From Arsukibacterium sp. UBA5043 (GTDB lineage: Bacteria; Pseudomonadota; Gammaproteobacteria; Enterobacterales; Alteromonadaceae), in the NCBI GenBank assembly GCA_002415085.1, contig DIBV01000001.1, positions 310,001 to 374,000 on the forward strand: a stretch of 64,000 nt of DNA, read 5' to 3'. The notes under the pieces were generated by a model. The model did not search any database. It saw only the letters and a list, made by a program, of their open reading frames with translations, and had not been told where the DNA came from. Position 1 is the stretch's first letter; each line of letters begins with the position of its first letter. Position numbers and translations under genes: made by a program. Of the stretch, positions 1 to 8,899 are shown in pieces.

Positions 1-926
1 GATAAATAACGTTCGGCAGCGCTTGCCAGAATCACTACAATGTTTTTACCGGCATTTTCCGGCTTGGCAGCCTGGCGCTGTGCTGCGATCAACGCTGCAC
101 CTGACGAAATGCCCGCCAGAATACCTTCCTCTTTCATCAAGCGATGGGTCGCGGCAAAAGCGTCCTCACTGCTTACCGTTTCTACTTCATCAATCAAATC
201 CAAATCCAGATTGCCCGGGATAAAACCGGCGCCGATACCCTGAATTTTATGCGGTCCTGGCTTGATTTCTTCGCCCGCTTTAGCCTGACTGATGACCGGC
301 GACTCGGTTGGCTCTACCGCAACAATGTGCACAGGCAACTTCTTAACTTCTTTTAAATAGCGGCTAACCCCGGTGATGGTACCGCCTGTACCGACGCCGG
401 CGATAAAAATATCCACTTTACCGTCTAAATCGTTATAAATTTCCGGGCCGGTAGTATCAACGTGAATTTGCGGATTGGCCGGATTTTCAAATTGCTGCAG
501 CAATACATAACGGTTCGGATCTGATGCCAGAATTTCATGGGCTTTTTCAATGGCGCCTTTCATACCTTTAGGGCCTTCAGTCAACACCAGATTAGCCCCC
601 AGAGCCTTTAACAGTTTACGTCGCTCCAGGCTCATGGTAGCAGGCATGGTCAGGGTAAGTTTGTAACCACGACTGGCGGCAACAAATGCCAGGGCAATAC
701 CGGTATTGCCAGAAGTAGGCTCAATAATTTCTTTGTCTGCAGAGAGTACACCGCGTTTTTCGGCATCCCAGATAAGTGCAGAGCCTAAGCGGCATTTGAC
801 ACTGAAGCTGGGGTTTCGTGATTCAATTTTTGCGTATACATTAGCACCGCCTGTGATGGTACGGTTTAGTTTGACCAAAGGTGTGCGACCGATAGACAAT
901 GAGTGGTCTGCAAATACGTTTGCCAT
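1..926 (-). CDS. cysK: Cysteine synthase A (O-acetylserine sulfhydrylase), 3' end outside the window
   Basis: Makes L-cysteine from O-acetylserine and sulfide with pyridoxal phosphate (PLP), in the cytosol. About 308 residues are visible. The frame runs off the left edge after a segment reading [10 protein letters not shown], so only some 14 C-terminal residues should be missing against the usual ~322. The N-terminus reads [20 protein letters not shown]. The PLP lysine lies in NPSFSVKCR near residue 44, and the substrate-binding TSGNTG loop and the glycine loop GTGGTITGV are both present. The ATG at 926-924 follows a GGAGC-like site. It is transcribed divergently from the MoxR gene, with about 135 bp between them. 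CysM is a possible alternative, but the SVKCR and TSGNTG context fits CysK better. Confidence 0.95.
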   Translation of the reverse strand, partial: MANVFADHSLSIGRTPLVKLNRTITGGANVYAKIESRNPSFSVKCRLGSALIWDAEKRGVLSADKEIIEPTSGNTGIALAFVAASRGYKLTLTMPATMSLERRKLLKALGANLVLTEGPKGMKGAIEKAHEILASDPNRYVLLQQFENPANPQIHVDTTGPEIYNDLDGKVDIFIAGVGTGGTITGVSRYLKEVKKLPVHIVAVEPTESPVISQAKAGEEIKPGPHKIQGIGAGFIPGNLDLDLIDEVETVSSEDAFAATHRLMKEEGILAGISSGAALIAAQRQAAKPENAGKNIVVILASAAERYL

Positions 927-1061
927 TAAAAGCTCCAATTACAAAGAATTTGGTTATAAGAATACGCCAGCAGCATAAAAGGTGAAGTAGCGTTTGGCTA
1001 TAACTTATATCATTTCATTTTCTTATATTGTAGCGTGAATTTTAACCCGAAGAGGATCAAA

Positions 1062-1907
1062 ATGGCCTTTGAAAGTACTGACAATTATATTGTATCCACT
1101 GAGCTTGCGCTGGCGGTCAATGCTGCGGTAACCCTTGAAAAACCATTATTAATTAAAGGTGAGCCAGGCACGGGCAAAACGCGGCTTGCAGAAGAGCTGG
1201 CCCAGAGTCTGAATACCGAACTTATTCAGTGGCATATAAAGTCGACCACCAAGGCTCAGCATGGTTTATATGAATATGATGCGGTTTCGAGACTGCGCGA
1301 TAGTCAACTGGGCAGCGACAAAGTCCAGGATATCAGCAACTATATTCGGCCGGGTAAGTTATGGCAGGCTTTTACTGCAGTAAAGCGACCGGTATTGCTG
1401 ATTGATGAAATTGATAAGGCCGATATCGAGTTTCCCAACGATTTGTTGCACGAATTGGACCAGATGGCGTTTTATGTGCATGAAACCGGTGAACAGGTAC
1501 GCGCCATTGATCGGCCAATCGTCATTATTACCTCCAATAATGAAAAAGAGCTGCCAGATGCCTTTTTACGCCGCTGCTTTTTTCATTATATCCGCTTTCC
1601 GGACGCCGGGACATTGCGGGCTATTGTCGCGGTGCATTACCCCAATATTCAGCAGCAGTTATTAGGTGCCGCGCTGGAAATATTCTTTGAACTGCGTGAA
1701 CTGCCGGGTTTAAAGAAAAAGCCGTCAACCTCAGAACTACTCGACTGGCTTAAATTACTGTTGGCTGAAGATATTCCGGCAGAGGTTTTAACCGATAAGC
1801 AGCAACAGGGCGGCCTGATGCCGATGTTTGGCGCCTTGCTGAAAAACGAGCAGGATGTGGCGCTGGTCGAAAAACTGGCGTTTCTGGCGAAGCGGCAAGG
1901 TCGTTAA
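1062..1907 (+). CDS. MoxR-family AAA+ ATPase
   Basis: MoxR-type AAA+ ATPases work with a VWA-domain partner as chaperone-like machines that mature or remodel target complexes. The next gene is such a VWA protein, so the two form a MoxR-VWA pair. Walker A is GEPGTGKT (residues 33-40), Walker B LLIDEID (about 112-118), and a DAFLRRC segment near residue 170 provides the arginine-finger region. Length is 281 residues. I chose the ATG at 1062 because AGAGGA lies 5-6 bases upstream; the frame could start at a GTG at 1035, which lacks a site. No target gene is adjacent, so the client is unknown. It is not the longer RavA. Confidence 0.85.
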   Translation: MAFESTDNYIVSTELALAVNAAVTLEKPLLIKGEPGTGKTRLAEELAQSLNTELIQWHIKSTTKAQHGLYEYDAVSRLRDSQLGSDKVQDISNYIRPGKLWQAFTAVKRPVLLIDEIDKADIEFPNDLLHELDQMAFYVHETGEQVRAIDRPIVIITSNNEKELPDAFLRRCFFHYIRFPDAGTLRAIVAVHYPNIQQQLLGAALEIFFELRELPGLKKKPSTSELLDWLKLLLAEDIPAEVLTDKQQQGGLMPMFGALLKNEQDVALVEKLAFLAKRQGR

Positions 1908-1936
1908 AAAATGCGTTTTTTGCGAGTGACGACTTT

Positions 1937-2002
1937 GCGCCTTAACTCAGCGAAGGACCAGAACCTTGTTTCGGTCGGCGCAGAGTGTCTGAGTGAGGGC
2001 GC
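1937..2002. repeat. Imperfect inverted repeat in the MoxR-VWA spacer
   Basis: The 174-bp spacer between the two genes is unusually long and GC-rich for such a pair. It holds an imperfect palindrome: GCGCCTTAACTCAG at 1937-1950 pairs with CTGAGTGAGGGCGC at 1989-2002 (12 of 14 Watson-Crick pairs plus one G-T). Between the arms is a smaller AAGG/CCTT hairpin. It could be a dispersed intergenic repeat or a structured mRNA segment. There is no T-run, so it is not a standard terminator. Confidence 0.45.
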
Positions 2003-2081
2003 AAGCCCGAGCGAGTTGCTGCGACGAGCCGGTGCAAGTGTTGTGGGCCGCAGTGATTCGATTACACCAGGACCATAGGCA

Positions 2082-3251
2082 ATGTTGATTGATTTCTTTT
2101 TTACCCTGCGCAAATACGGCTTAAAAACCAGTATTACCGAACTGCTGGATTTATTAAATGCCTTAAAACAACAGGTGATCTTTGCCGATACTGAAGCCTT
2201 TTATCAGTTATCCCGGTTATGTCTGGTAAAAGATGAAACCCAGTACGACAAGTTTGACCGGGCTTTTGCTGACTATTTTGCCGGGGTGGCCGAAGTGGAT
2301 ATTGCCGCTAGCATTCCGCCAGAGTGGCTAGTGCCAGAAGTGCTGCGAAAATTAAGTGATGAAGATAAGGCCAAACTGCAGGCATTAGGGGGGCTGGATA
2401 AATTGCTGGAAACGCTGCGTGAGCGTTTAAAAGAGCAGCAAAAAAAGCACAGTGGTGGCAATAAGTGGATTGGTACCGGTGGTACCTCGCCGTTTGGTGC
2501 TTATGGGTATAATCCGGAAGGGGTTCGAATTGGCCAGCAAGGCAGTGGACAACGCCGGGCCGTGAAAGTATGGGACAAACGTGAGTTTAAAGACTTAGAC
2601 ATTGACAGTGAACTTAATAACCGCAGTATTAAACTGGCACTGAAGCAGCTACGTAAATTTGCCCGCAGCGGAGCTGAAACTGAACTCGATTTACACGGTA
2701 CTATTCAGGCAACCTCCGAGCAGGCTGGCTGGCTGGATTTGCGTTTTATCCGAGAGCGGCATAATGCCATAAAATTATTGGTCTTTTTTGACGTTGGCGG
2801 TTCAATGGACGACCATATTGAGCAATGTCAGAAGCTGTTTTCTGCCGTGAAAACAGAATTTAAACATCTGGAGTTTTTCTACTTTCATAACTGTATTTAT
2901 GAGGGCGTGTGGCGTAACAATAAAAGACGTTATACCGAACAGATAAACGTAGACGATATTATTCATACCTATGGCAGTGACTATAAACTGATTTTCGTCG
3001 GCGATGCCACCATGGGTCCCTATGAAATTGAGTATCCTGGTGGCAGTGTCGAGCACTTTAACCCGCTACCGGGAAAAGTCTGGCTGCAGCGCTTGCTTGG
3101 TCAATACCCCAAAGCGGTATGGCTAAACCCGCAACCGCAGCAGTGGTGGACCCAATATTTCTCTATTGAACTGATTAACCAGATAATGAATAAACGCATG
3201 TTTCCATTGACGCTGGACGGCCTGAGCAGCGCCATCAAAACGCTTTTATGA
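2082..3251 (+). CDS. VWA-domain protein, CoxE-like partner of the MoxR ATPase
   Basis: A 389-residue soluble protein. The N-terminal third is helical, a glycine-rich linker lies around residues 125-165, and a C-terminal von Willebrand A domain begins near residue 225. The metal-site motif reads FDVGGSMDDH, with DxGGS in place of the textbook DxSxS; this variant is normal for CoxE-like VWA proteins paired with MoxR ATPases. No signal peptide or membrane segment is seen, so it is probably cytosolic. AGGACCATAGGC precedes the ATG. The gene follows the MoxR ATPase on the same strand after an odd 174-bp spacer. Its partner is inferred from gene order. Confidence 0.8.
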   Translation: MLIDFFFTLRKYGLKTSITELLDLLNALKQQVIFADTEAFYQLSRLCLVKDETQYDKFDRAFADYFAGVAEVDIAASIPPEWLVPEVLRKLSDEDKAKLQALGGLDKLLETLRERLKEQQKKHSGGNKWIGTGGTSPFGAYGYNPEGVRIGQQGSGQRRAVKVWDKREFKDLDIDSELNNRSIKLALKQLRKFARSGAETELDLHGTIQATSEQAGWLDLRFIRERHNAIKLLVFFDVGGSMDDHIEQCQKLFSAVKTEFKHLEFFYFHNCIYEGVWRNNKRRYTEQINVDDIIHTYGSDYKLIFVGDATMGPYEIEYPGGSVEHFNPLPGKVWLQRLLGQYPKAVWLNPQPQQWWTQYFSIELINQIMNKRMFPLTLDGLSSAIKTLL

Positions 3252-3297
3252 TGGGTTAGAAAACCACCCAGTGAAGTAATTACACAGGATTTGTAAC

Positions 3298-4338
3298 ATG
3301 ACATTACAGCGTCCCCCGAAACGTCGGTTATGGATTTGGCTGGTATGGCTGGCAGGGTTTTATACGGTCTGGCTATACCTTGTAGCCGGGTTAGGGCATT
3401 GGTCTGCTGCTGTCGCACACTGGCCAATGGCTGTCGCAATGGCCTTTGGTAGCTATGCGGCAGGCGCCACTCCCATGGGCGGTGGCACTGTAGGTTTTCC
3501 GGTACTGGTTTTGTTGTTTGAATTGCCAGCCAGTCTCGGGCGTGATTTCAGCTTTGCTATTCAGTCTGTAGGTATGACCAGTGCCGCGATATTTATCCTG
3601 GCCAGACGCCAGCCGCTGGCCTGGGCTACATTGAACGGTGCGATGCTCGGGGCATTATTTGGTACCCCATTTGGCATTTTTTTTATCGCGCCTTATGTGC
3701 CTGAGCTTTGGATTAAACTGATTTTTGCGGTGGTCTGGGCCAGTTTTGGCATACTGCATTTATGTCGCTTAAACGAAATTGCCGGCCACAGCGGTATAAC
3801 TGATTTTGATGAAAAATGGGACTTTAAGCTCGGACTCTGGACCGGTATCCTTGCTGGCGCCACGGTGGCTGCCGTTACCGGTGTTGGCATTGATATGGTG
3901 CTGTATACCGCGCTGGTGCTGTTATGCCGGGCTGATCTGAAAATTGCTATTCCGACGTCGGTAGTGATCATGGCATTTACCTCGGTGCTAGGGGTCTCAG
4001 TTAAATTGATCTCGGGGCAGGGGCTGGCTCCGGGTGTGTTTGAAAACTGGCTGGCAGCGGCACCGGTAGTGGCAATAGGGGCACCGCTGGGAGCGTTTAT
4101 TGTCGCTAAAATTGGCCGAAAACCTACGTTACTAGTAGTGGCAATGCTTTGTATCGGACAGTTTGTCTGGACTTTATATGCTGAGCAGCAGCGTCTGGGT
4201 ATTGATGGAATGTTACTGGCAGCACTAGCGGTGCTAGCGTGTCTGGCGGGCTTTGAGCTATTGCACCGATGGGGGGCGTTGCTGGTAGGTGAAAAAACGG
4301 TCAGGGCACAGGCAAAAGCGCTGTCCGCCGACAGTTAA
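3298..4338 (+). CDS. TSUP (TauE/SafE) family membrane exporter
   Basis: A 346-residue inner-membrane protein with about eight or nine hydrophobic segments spread over its whole length. The family moves sulfur-containing anions such as sulfite, sulfoacetate or taurine-derived compounds; the substrate here cannot be told. The N-terminal half carries a glycine-rich GATPMGGGTVGFPVL segment, and the second half has a matching TGVGIDMVLYTALVLL segment, the internal duplication typical of TSUP proteins. AGGA lies eight bases before the ATG. It sits 46 bp after the VWA gene and converges on the DUF3297 gene. Confidence 0.85.
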   Translation: MTLQRPPKRRLWIWLVWLAGFYTVWLYLVAGLGHWSAAVAHWPMAVAMAFGSYAAGATPMGGGTVGFPVLVLLFELPASLGRDFSFAIQSVGMTSAAIFILARRQPLAWATLNGAMLGALFGTPFGIFFIAPYVPELWIKLIFAVVWASFGILHLCRLNEIAGHSGITDFDEKWDFKLGLWTGILAGATVAAVTGVGIDMVLYTALVLLCRADLKIAIPTSVVIMAFTSVLGVSVKLISGQGLAPGVFENWLAAAPVVAIGAPLGAFIVAKIGRKPTLLVVAMLCIGQFVWTLYAEQQRLGIDGMLLAALAVLACLAGFELLHRWGALLVGEKTVRAQAKALSADS

Positions 4339-4370
4339 TCGTAAACCAGCCGGCGCCTTTACCCTAAACG

Positions 4371-4664
4371 TTAACGGTAAAATGCCTCTACTTTGCCTTT
4401 TACTTTCATTAGCAACGGCTGGCCGCGACGGTCAAGCGCTTTGCCGGCCGCAACTTTTACCCAACCTTCGCTGATGCAATATTCTTCCACATCAAAGCGC
4501 TCTTTGCCGTTTAGGCGGATGCCAACATCGTGTTTAAAAATGTCTGCATTATAGTGCGGGCTGCGTGGGTTTACTGAAAGCTGATCCGGTAAATCCGGCC
4601 GGGTTGGCTGATTCTCAGTTCCTGTACTGGCGGTTGCTGCATTGTTGCTTGTTGTATCAGTCAT
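4371..4664 (-). CDS. DUF3297 family small protein
   Basis: A 97-residue protein. Its second half matches the conserved DUF3297 pattern: LSVNPRSPHYN, then GIRLNGKERFDVEEYC, then GWVKVAAGKALDRRGQPL. The first 35 residues are low-complexity and rich in T, N and A. I placed the start at the ATG at 4664; the open frame upstream has only poorly conserved residues. Function is unknown; it is a small soluble protein common in gammaproteobacteria. It follows the acidic-protein cluster on the same strand after about 110 bp and may or may not be co-transcribed. Confidence 0.75.
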   Translation of the reverse strand: MTDTTSNNAATASTGTENQPTRPDLPDQLSVNPRSPHYNADIFKHDVGIRLNGKERFDVEEYCISEGWVKVAAGKALDRRGQPLLMKVKGKVEAFYR

Positions 4665-4774
4665 GGCGTTAATCTTCGCAAAATAAAAGTGGGCCATTGT
4701 AGGCAAAGCAGGCCAGGTGCTCAAGTGCGGCAAGCACAAATTAAAAGGTAAAATCATTTTCCTTGCCGGATACC

Positions 4775-5665
4775 CTACAATTCCAGATATTGCGGCCAGC
4801 CCAGTAGTGGGTTAGTCAGGCCTTGTTTACCTTCAAAGGCATCAAGTTTTTCGGGTGAGGCGTCTTTTTTGGCCAGGGCCTGATAATCTTTGGCAAAGTT
4901 CAGGGTGCGTGTCAGCGCCGGAATAAAATGCTGGCCTAACTCGGCGCGAATGGCATCTGCATTGGCGCCGGGTAACTCAGCCAGGGTTGCTTCGGTTTGC
5001 AATGCAAAAAAAGTGTCGTTAAACCAGTGCTTTTGCAAAGTAATATTAAGCAGCCGCTTTTTTAAATCCTGGCGTACTTTGTCGCCACCGGTCAGGGCGC
5101 GGTAAAATACCACTTCAGCCAGCACTTCTTCCAAGCTGAAATGTTCAAACTCGTCAAAATGGCTGCGGGCGTAAAACTGCTGTTGTAATAGTTGCATGCT
5201 TTGGCTGCGCCGGTGCTCAGTCAGGGCTTGCTGATAATGGTGCCAGCCAGGCCAATCCTCTGCGTCTGGCGGACTGGATACTTGCTGCAGTAGTTGCTCT
5301 TCCACGTCACCATACAGTGATTTGCTACTATTGCGGCTGACCGTATTGAGCATGTTCCAGCCTTTCTGAAATGGTTTTACCAGTCCCTCTGGCGCAAGCA
5401 ATAAGGCAAGCGCACGTTGTTGGTCTTTGGCGGCCAGTTCCAGCAAACCCAGGCTTACCACCCCTATAACATCATGTGCGGCTTGCTCAAGCAGATGCAT
5501 TTTATATTTATTATAAAATTTATCGGCAAACTTCAGGCTCATTAGCACAGCTTTGCCCTTAATTTGCTGTAACTGCGCAGTGGTTAGCTGTTCACTGGCC
5601 AGAGCACTGCTGATAACCTGACTTAAAAACGGCCCTGTACTGCCGTCACGTAACATTAACTGCAT
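4775..5665 (-). CDS. Uncharacterised 296-residue protein of the J-domain cluster
   Basis: I do not recognise a named family. The protein is soluble, largely helical and rich in L, Q, A and K. The N-terminal section MQLMLRDGSTGPFLSQVISS leads into several helical blocks, and aromatic residues cluster near the middle in HFDEFEHFSLEEVLAEVVF. It has no signal peptide, no transmembrane segment and no obvious catalytic motif. It is the last of four genes in the same direction (J-domain, two acidic proteins, this one), 44 bp after its neighbour, so an operon is likely. A scaffold or client of the J-protein is a guess from context only. Confidence 0.6.
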   Translation of the reverse strand: MQLMLRDGSTGPFLSQVISSALASEQLTTAQLQQIKGKAVLMSLKFADKFYNKYKMHLLEQAAHDVIGVVSLGLLELAAKDQQRALALLLAPEGLVKPFQKGWNMLNTVSRNSSKSLYGDVEEQLLQQVSSPPDAEDWPGWHHYQQALTEHRRSQSMQLLQQQFYARSHFDEFEHFSLEEVLAEVVFYRALTGGDKVRQDLKKRLLNITLQKHWFNDTFFALQTEATLAELPGANADAIRAELGQHFIPALTRTLNFAKDYQALAKKDASPEKLDAFEGKQGLTNPLLGWPQYLEL

Positions 5666-5709
5666 GGGTTTTCCTGCTGCCTGGCCCGGATGGGACAGTA
5701 ATATAACGG

Positions 5710-6471
5710 TTAGTCTAAAAAGCTGAACATATCGTCCACTTCGGCAAATTCATCTTTCGCCTGATTCTTTTCTTTGGCCTGCATCACCAGCTCGGTGGCA
5801 AATTTATTTATAATGCCTTCCCAGCCTGAATTTTCATTGCGAACCAGTGCTTTAATTGCACGCTCAACATCTGGCGCTAATTGGCGGATTAATGCCAGCA
5901 GGCTGCGGGGATCATCTATGCCTAAACCATGAGCGTCTTCATTCATCTGCCGCTCGGTATAACGCACTGCTTCTTCTAAGTCTTCTTCTTCATCATGCAG
6001 CATATCGTGCAGGCCATCGTCATCGGCAATGGCTTCACCGCGATAGAGCTCAATAAACGGGATAGACAAATAGAACAGCCCGGCCGGATCTTCAGCAATA
6101 CATTCTAAGATCTCGGTTTGTTTCTCTTCGCTATCCTGGGTGCGGATAAGATAGGTTAAAAAATCAAAGGTATGTTGCTGCAGCTCATCAGCATTATTCT
6201 TAATTTTCTCTTCCCAGTACAAAGGCTGTTGACAAACAATATCGCGGATCCGCTCCGGGCTCATCAGCTCGGAGATAATGGATGGAAACGAGATATCATG
6301 CTGGCTGTTCATCTGAGTGAGAGTGACGATATCAATATTTTCAATCACTTCAACTAATTGCTCATCGCTCATTGTGTTGGCAATAAGCTCAAACTTCTTG
6401 CTGGCCTGTTTTGGTTCGATTACCGCCAGTTCTTTAATTTCGGCAGCCGCAATCTCAATTAAATTTGTCAT
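5710..6471 (-). CDS. Uncharacterised acidic helical protein of the J-domain cluster
   Basis: 253 residues, not recognised. It is strongly acidic, with runs such as [15 protein letters not shown], and predicted to be helical throughout, resembling HEAT-like repeats, with the C-terminal end [10 protein letters not shown]. No signal peptide, membrane segment or catalytic motif is visible. Its ATG overlaps the stop of the upstream gene in an ATGA arrangement, so the two are translationally coupled and probably act together. A regulatory or chaperone-adaptor role is possible but rests only on the neighbouring J-domain gene. Confidence 0.6.
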   Translation of the reverse strand: MTNLIEIAAAEIKELAVIEPKQASKKFELIANTMSDEQLVEVIENIDIVTLTQMNSQHDISFPSIISELMSPERIRDIVCQQPLYWEEKIKNNADELQQHTFDFLTYLIRTQDSEEKQTEILECIAEDPAGLFYLSIPFIELYRGEAIADDDGLHDMLHDEEEDLEEAVRYTERQMNEDAHGLGIDDPRSLLALIRQLAPDVERAIKALVRNENSGWEGIINKFATELVMQAKEKNQAKDEFAEVDDMFSFLD

Positions 6472-7100
6472 TCAGGTTTCTCTCTGTTAAAGCGAATGTC
6501 GTCGTACTGGTTGTCATAACCCGGCTCGTCGCTGTCAACGCCATCGTCAAAGCCATCATTGAAATCATCATTGCTATAGCCATCACTGTCGTAGCGTTCA
6601 GTACTGTACTCATCGCTACTAAAGTCATCCTCCGGCGCGAGGTCAGCTATGTCATCTTGCTCATGATCAGTTGCTGCTGAGCTTTGTTTGCCGCTTTGTC
6701 GACCCTGGCTATCACCATGTGCCATTAAAAATAACACGGCGCAGCTTTCAATCAACATGGGCTCTGAGTATGCGCGAATCGCTTTTACCAGCTCTACATC
6801 AGCGTTATTAAAGGCAGCTGACGTTTTAAACTCATCCCAGTTTGGGGCGGTGCCAGTACTAAGCCACTGCTGCCAGTTAGCCTGTGCTGTGGCTGGAAAT
6901 TTTACCCTGCCAAATAGCGCTACCGGCAGATATTCTGGTAATGATTCCAGTAATTTGGGGTCACGTAACAATACCGCTTTCATTTTAGCGGTATAGTGTT
7001 CCAGCGCTTTCGGAGTTTCCGGGTCGAGATAAGACTCGATATTTTCTCTGGCATCCGTTTGCAGGGCACGAATGCGTTTTAGATTCAATTTTGCAGCCAT
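6468..7100 (-). CDS. Uncharacterised protein with an acidic disordered tail, J-domain cluster
   Basis: 210 residues from the ATG at 7100; the frame could begin at a TTG at 7139, but neither has a strong ribosome-binding site. The N-terminal ~130 residues are mixed helical, including a conserved-looking [16 protein letters not shown] stretch. The last ~80 residues are disordered and dominated by D, S, Y, G and N, with repeated DDF/SDEY/NDDFND blocks. Such tails often bind basic partners or buffer solubility. It overlaps the next gene by four bases. I recognise no family and assign no function. Confidence 0.6.
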   Translation of the reverse strand: MAAKLNLKRIRALQTDARENIESYLDPETPKALEHYTAKMKAVLLRDPKLLESLPEYLPVALFGRVKFPATAQANWQQWLSTGTAPNWDEFKTSAAFNNADVELVKAIRAYSEPMLIESCAVLFLMAHGDSQGRQSGKQSSAATDHEQDDIADLAPEDDFSSDEYSTERYDSDGYSNDDFNDGFDDGVDSDEPGYDNQYDDIRFNREKPE

Positions 7101-7178
7101 AAGGTAGTCACGACCTATCTGAGTAGTAAATTTATTCAAGGTACATTTTATAAATGTATGAGTGATAATAGCAGTTTG

Positions 7179-7460
7179 TCAGTAATACTGATCCCAAAGT
7201 TCCTGCATGGCTGCAGCGGGATCCGTGACAATCACGTTATTAAAGTCTTTAATAAATGCCGATTTTAGTTTTGGATCTGCAAGCACTTCATACGCTTGCT
7301 TTACCCGTTGCAACTGCAATGCGGCCTGTTCTTTTTCTTCATCGGTTTTGTCCAGTAATTTATCCGGATGATAACGATTAGACAGGCGTTTATAGGCTTT
7401 TTTAATATCGTCATCGCTGGCATTGGTTTTAATGCCAAGCACGCGAAAATGGTTAATCAT
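7179..7460 (-). CDS. Small J-domain (DnaJ-like) co-chaperone
   Basis: 93 residues, almost all J-domain: MINHFRVLGIKTNASDDDIK starts helix I, and the HPD tripeptide lies in RYHPDKLLD near residue 32. A short C-terminal tail ends MQELWDQYY. J-domains stimulate the ATPase of Hsp70 (DnaK); without Gly/Phe, zinc-finger or substrate domains this protein probably recruits DnaK to one specific partner. The first gene of a minus-strand cluster with three acidic proteins, it makes them the obvious candidate clients, by inference. An AGGATACT site precedes the ATG. Confidence 0.88.
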   Translation of the reverse strand: MINHFRVLGIKTNASDDDIKKAYKRLSNRYHPDKLLDKTDEEKEQAALQLQRVKQAYEVLADPKLKSAFIKDFNNVIVTDPAAAMQELWDQYY

Positions 7461-7572
7461 AGAGTATCCTGCAACACGGTTATTAAAGCAGTATGGCCAG
7501 CTGGCGTAATGACCCTGCCAGCGCCAGCGCCAGCGACTGGCCGATAATCATAGCAGAAGGCAGCTGGGCTAC

Positions 7573-8712
7573 CTAGTGCTGCGTGCTGCCATTTTGCTCT
7601 GGCTGGATAAACCAGCGTGGATCAATGCTCAGTTGAAACAGCAAGGGTGAAAAGCGTTTAAAGTTAGCGGCATTAGCCTGACACTGAATGTTTTTCGGAT
7701 ACCGGCTTTTCCACGGATCGTTAACCAGATACACCTGATTGTCCGCCACTGCAACGCCCTCTATCGAGCTGTTGTCCATTTTTTCATAAGCGGGACAATT
7801 GTGGCTGTTGGTTGGGGTATAAAAATCCAACGTCTGGACAAACGGGACTTGCTGCTGGCTGATATCGATGATCCAGAGCTGATTGTCATTGCGCGCTGCG
7901 CCAATCAGATAACCCGGATGGCTACTGGCGGGATGAGGCATATAGTCCAGCCCATTTAGCGGATGATTATTGGCATCGGGTACCGGTAGGGTAAAACCAC
8001 TGTCTGCTACTGCAATAAAGTCTGCAGATGACCAGAAGTCAGCGGTGTAGGGGGTGACAAAAATCATTGGTGCATTGGCCTGGTTTTTCTCCAGCGCCAG
8101 ATACAAATTACCGGCGTTATCAAAAGCCAGCCCTTCAATACCGTCATTACTGAAATTGCCTACCCTGGCCGCTGCGGGAAACTGTACCGGCCTGACCGCA
8201 ACAATTTCGGCTTTGCTCAGTGCTTTATCGGTTTGGATTTTTACCAACAGGGTAGGATATGGTGTCGAGTGGGTATTGCTATAACGCTTAGCGCACTGTG
8301 GGCTCAGGCTAAAATCAGACGAGTCTTCGGTTACGCTGACAAGCGTCGTATCATCCTCACGGTCCCAGGTCAGAGATTCCCAGTCAGGATAGTTTGTTAG
8401 CAGTTCAGCAAAACAGCTATTTTGCAGGTCGCTGGCGACGGTAATATTAACCGGTGGTGCAATCAGCTGACCGGTCTGCGGGTTTATTCTGAGCAATATA
8501 TTGCGCATAGGCACAGCCGAGCTGTTATCGCCAATATGCACAAGCTCGCCGTGGCGCAGGGTTAAACCGGAGCTTTGCGGATCAGCCAGTGTCTGGCCCG
8601 TCTCATCGGTAAGCCACTTACCGGCAAGATGCAATTCCGCCGCAGCAGCTTGAATAAAGCCAGTCGCTGCTAATAACAGGCCGCCGGCTAAAACAGTGGA
8701 TAATAAATGCAT
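7573..8712 (-). CDS. Secreted beta-propeller protein, esterase-like/phytase-like family
   Basis: 379 residues with a signal peptide (MHLLSTVLAGGLLLAATGF, then an Ala-rich cleavage region), so exported to the periplasm or beyond. Propeller-like segments include FSNDGIEGLAFDNAGNLYLA and MDNSSIEGVAVADNQVYLV, typical of the family annotated as esterase-like activity of phytase or SdiA-regulated. I see no catalytic residues that fix a reaction. Two Cys pairs could form disulfides. The ATG at 8712 follows AGGGA by eight bases and is better than the upstream TTG at 8730. It stands alone between the J-domain cluster and asnB. Confidence 0.65.
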   Translation of the reverse strand: MHLLSTVLAGGLLLAATGFIQAAAAELHLAGKWLTDETGQTLADPQSSGLTLRHGELVHIGDNSSAVPMRNILLRINPQTGQLIAPPVNITVASDLQNSCFAELLTNYPDWESLTWDREDDTTLVSVTEDSSDFSLSPQCAKRYSNTHSTPYPTLLVKIQTDKALSKAEIVAVRPVQFPAAARVGNFSNDGIEGLAFDNAGNLYLALEKNQANAPMIFVTPYTADFWSSADFIAVADSGFTLPVPDANNHPLNGLDYMPHPASSHPGYLIGAARNDNQLWIIDISQQQVPFVQTLDFYTPTNSHNCPAYEKMDNSSIEGVAVADNQVYLVNDPWKSRYPKNIQCQANAANFKRFSPLLFQLSIDPRWFIQPEQNGSTQH

Positions 8713-8857
8713 GGTGTCTGTCCCTGGCAATGCCTTGTGGTTGCACAGTTTTTAGTGCAATGGCGATAACGTTATCGCCTGGTCATCGTTAACCGTTATT
8801 GTGCCAGTTAATTGCAGCAGCGCCTATATTAGCCTGCGCAATTAGCTGTACAAATAA

Positions 8858-8884
8858 AAAAGGCCACCCTGAGGTGGCCTTAAC
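8858..8884 (-). terminator. Rho-independent terminator of asnB
   Basis: Read on the minus strand after the asnB stop, AAGGCCACC and GGTGGCCTT form a nine-pair stem with a four-base loop, followed by a run of T. It is a textbook intrinsic terminator. Confidence 0.88.
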
Positions 8885-8899
8885 ACGCCTTAAGCTAAG

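Noticed and set aside
1904-2113. Minus-strand 69-residue frame in the MoxR-VWA spacer
   Set aside because: Arg/Ser-rich shadow of a GC-rich palindromic spacer, without a convincing ribosome-binding site; overlaps both neighbouring genes.
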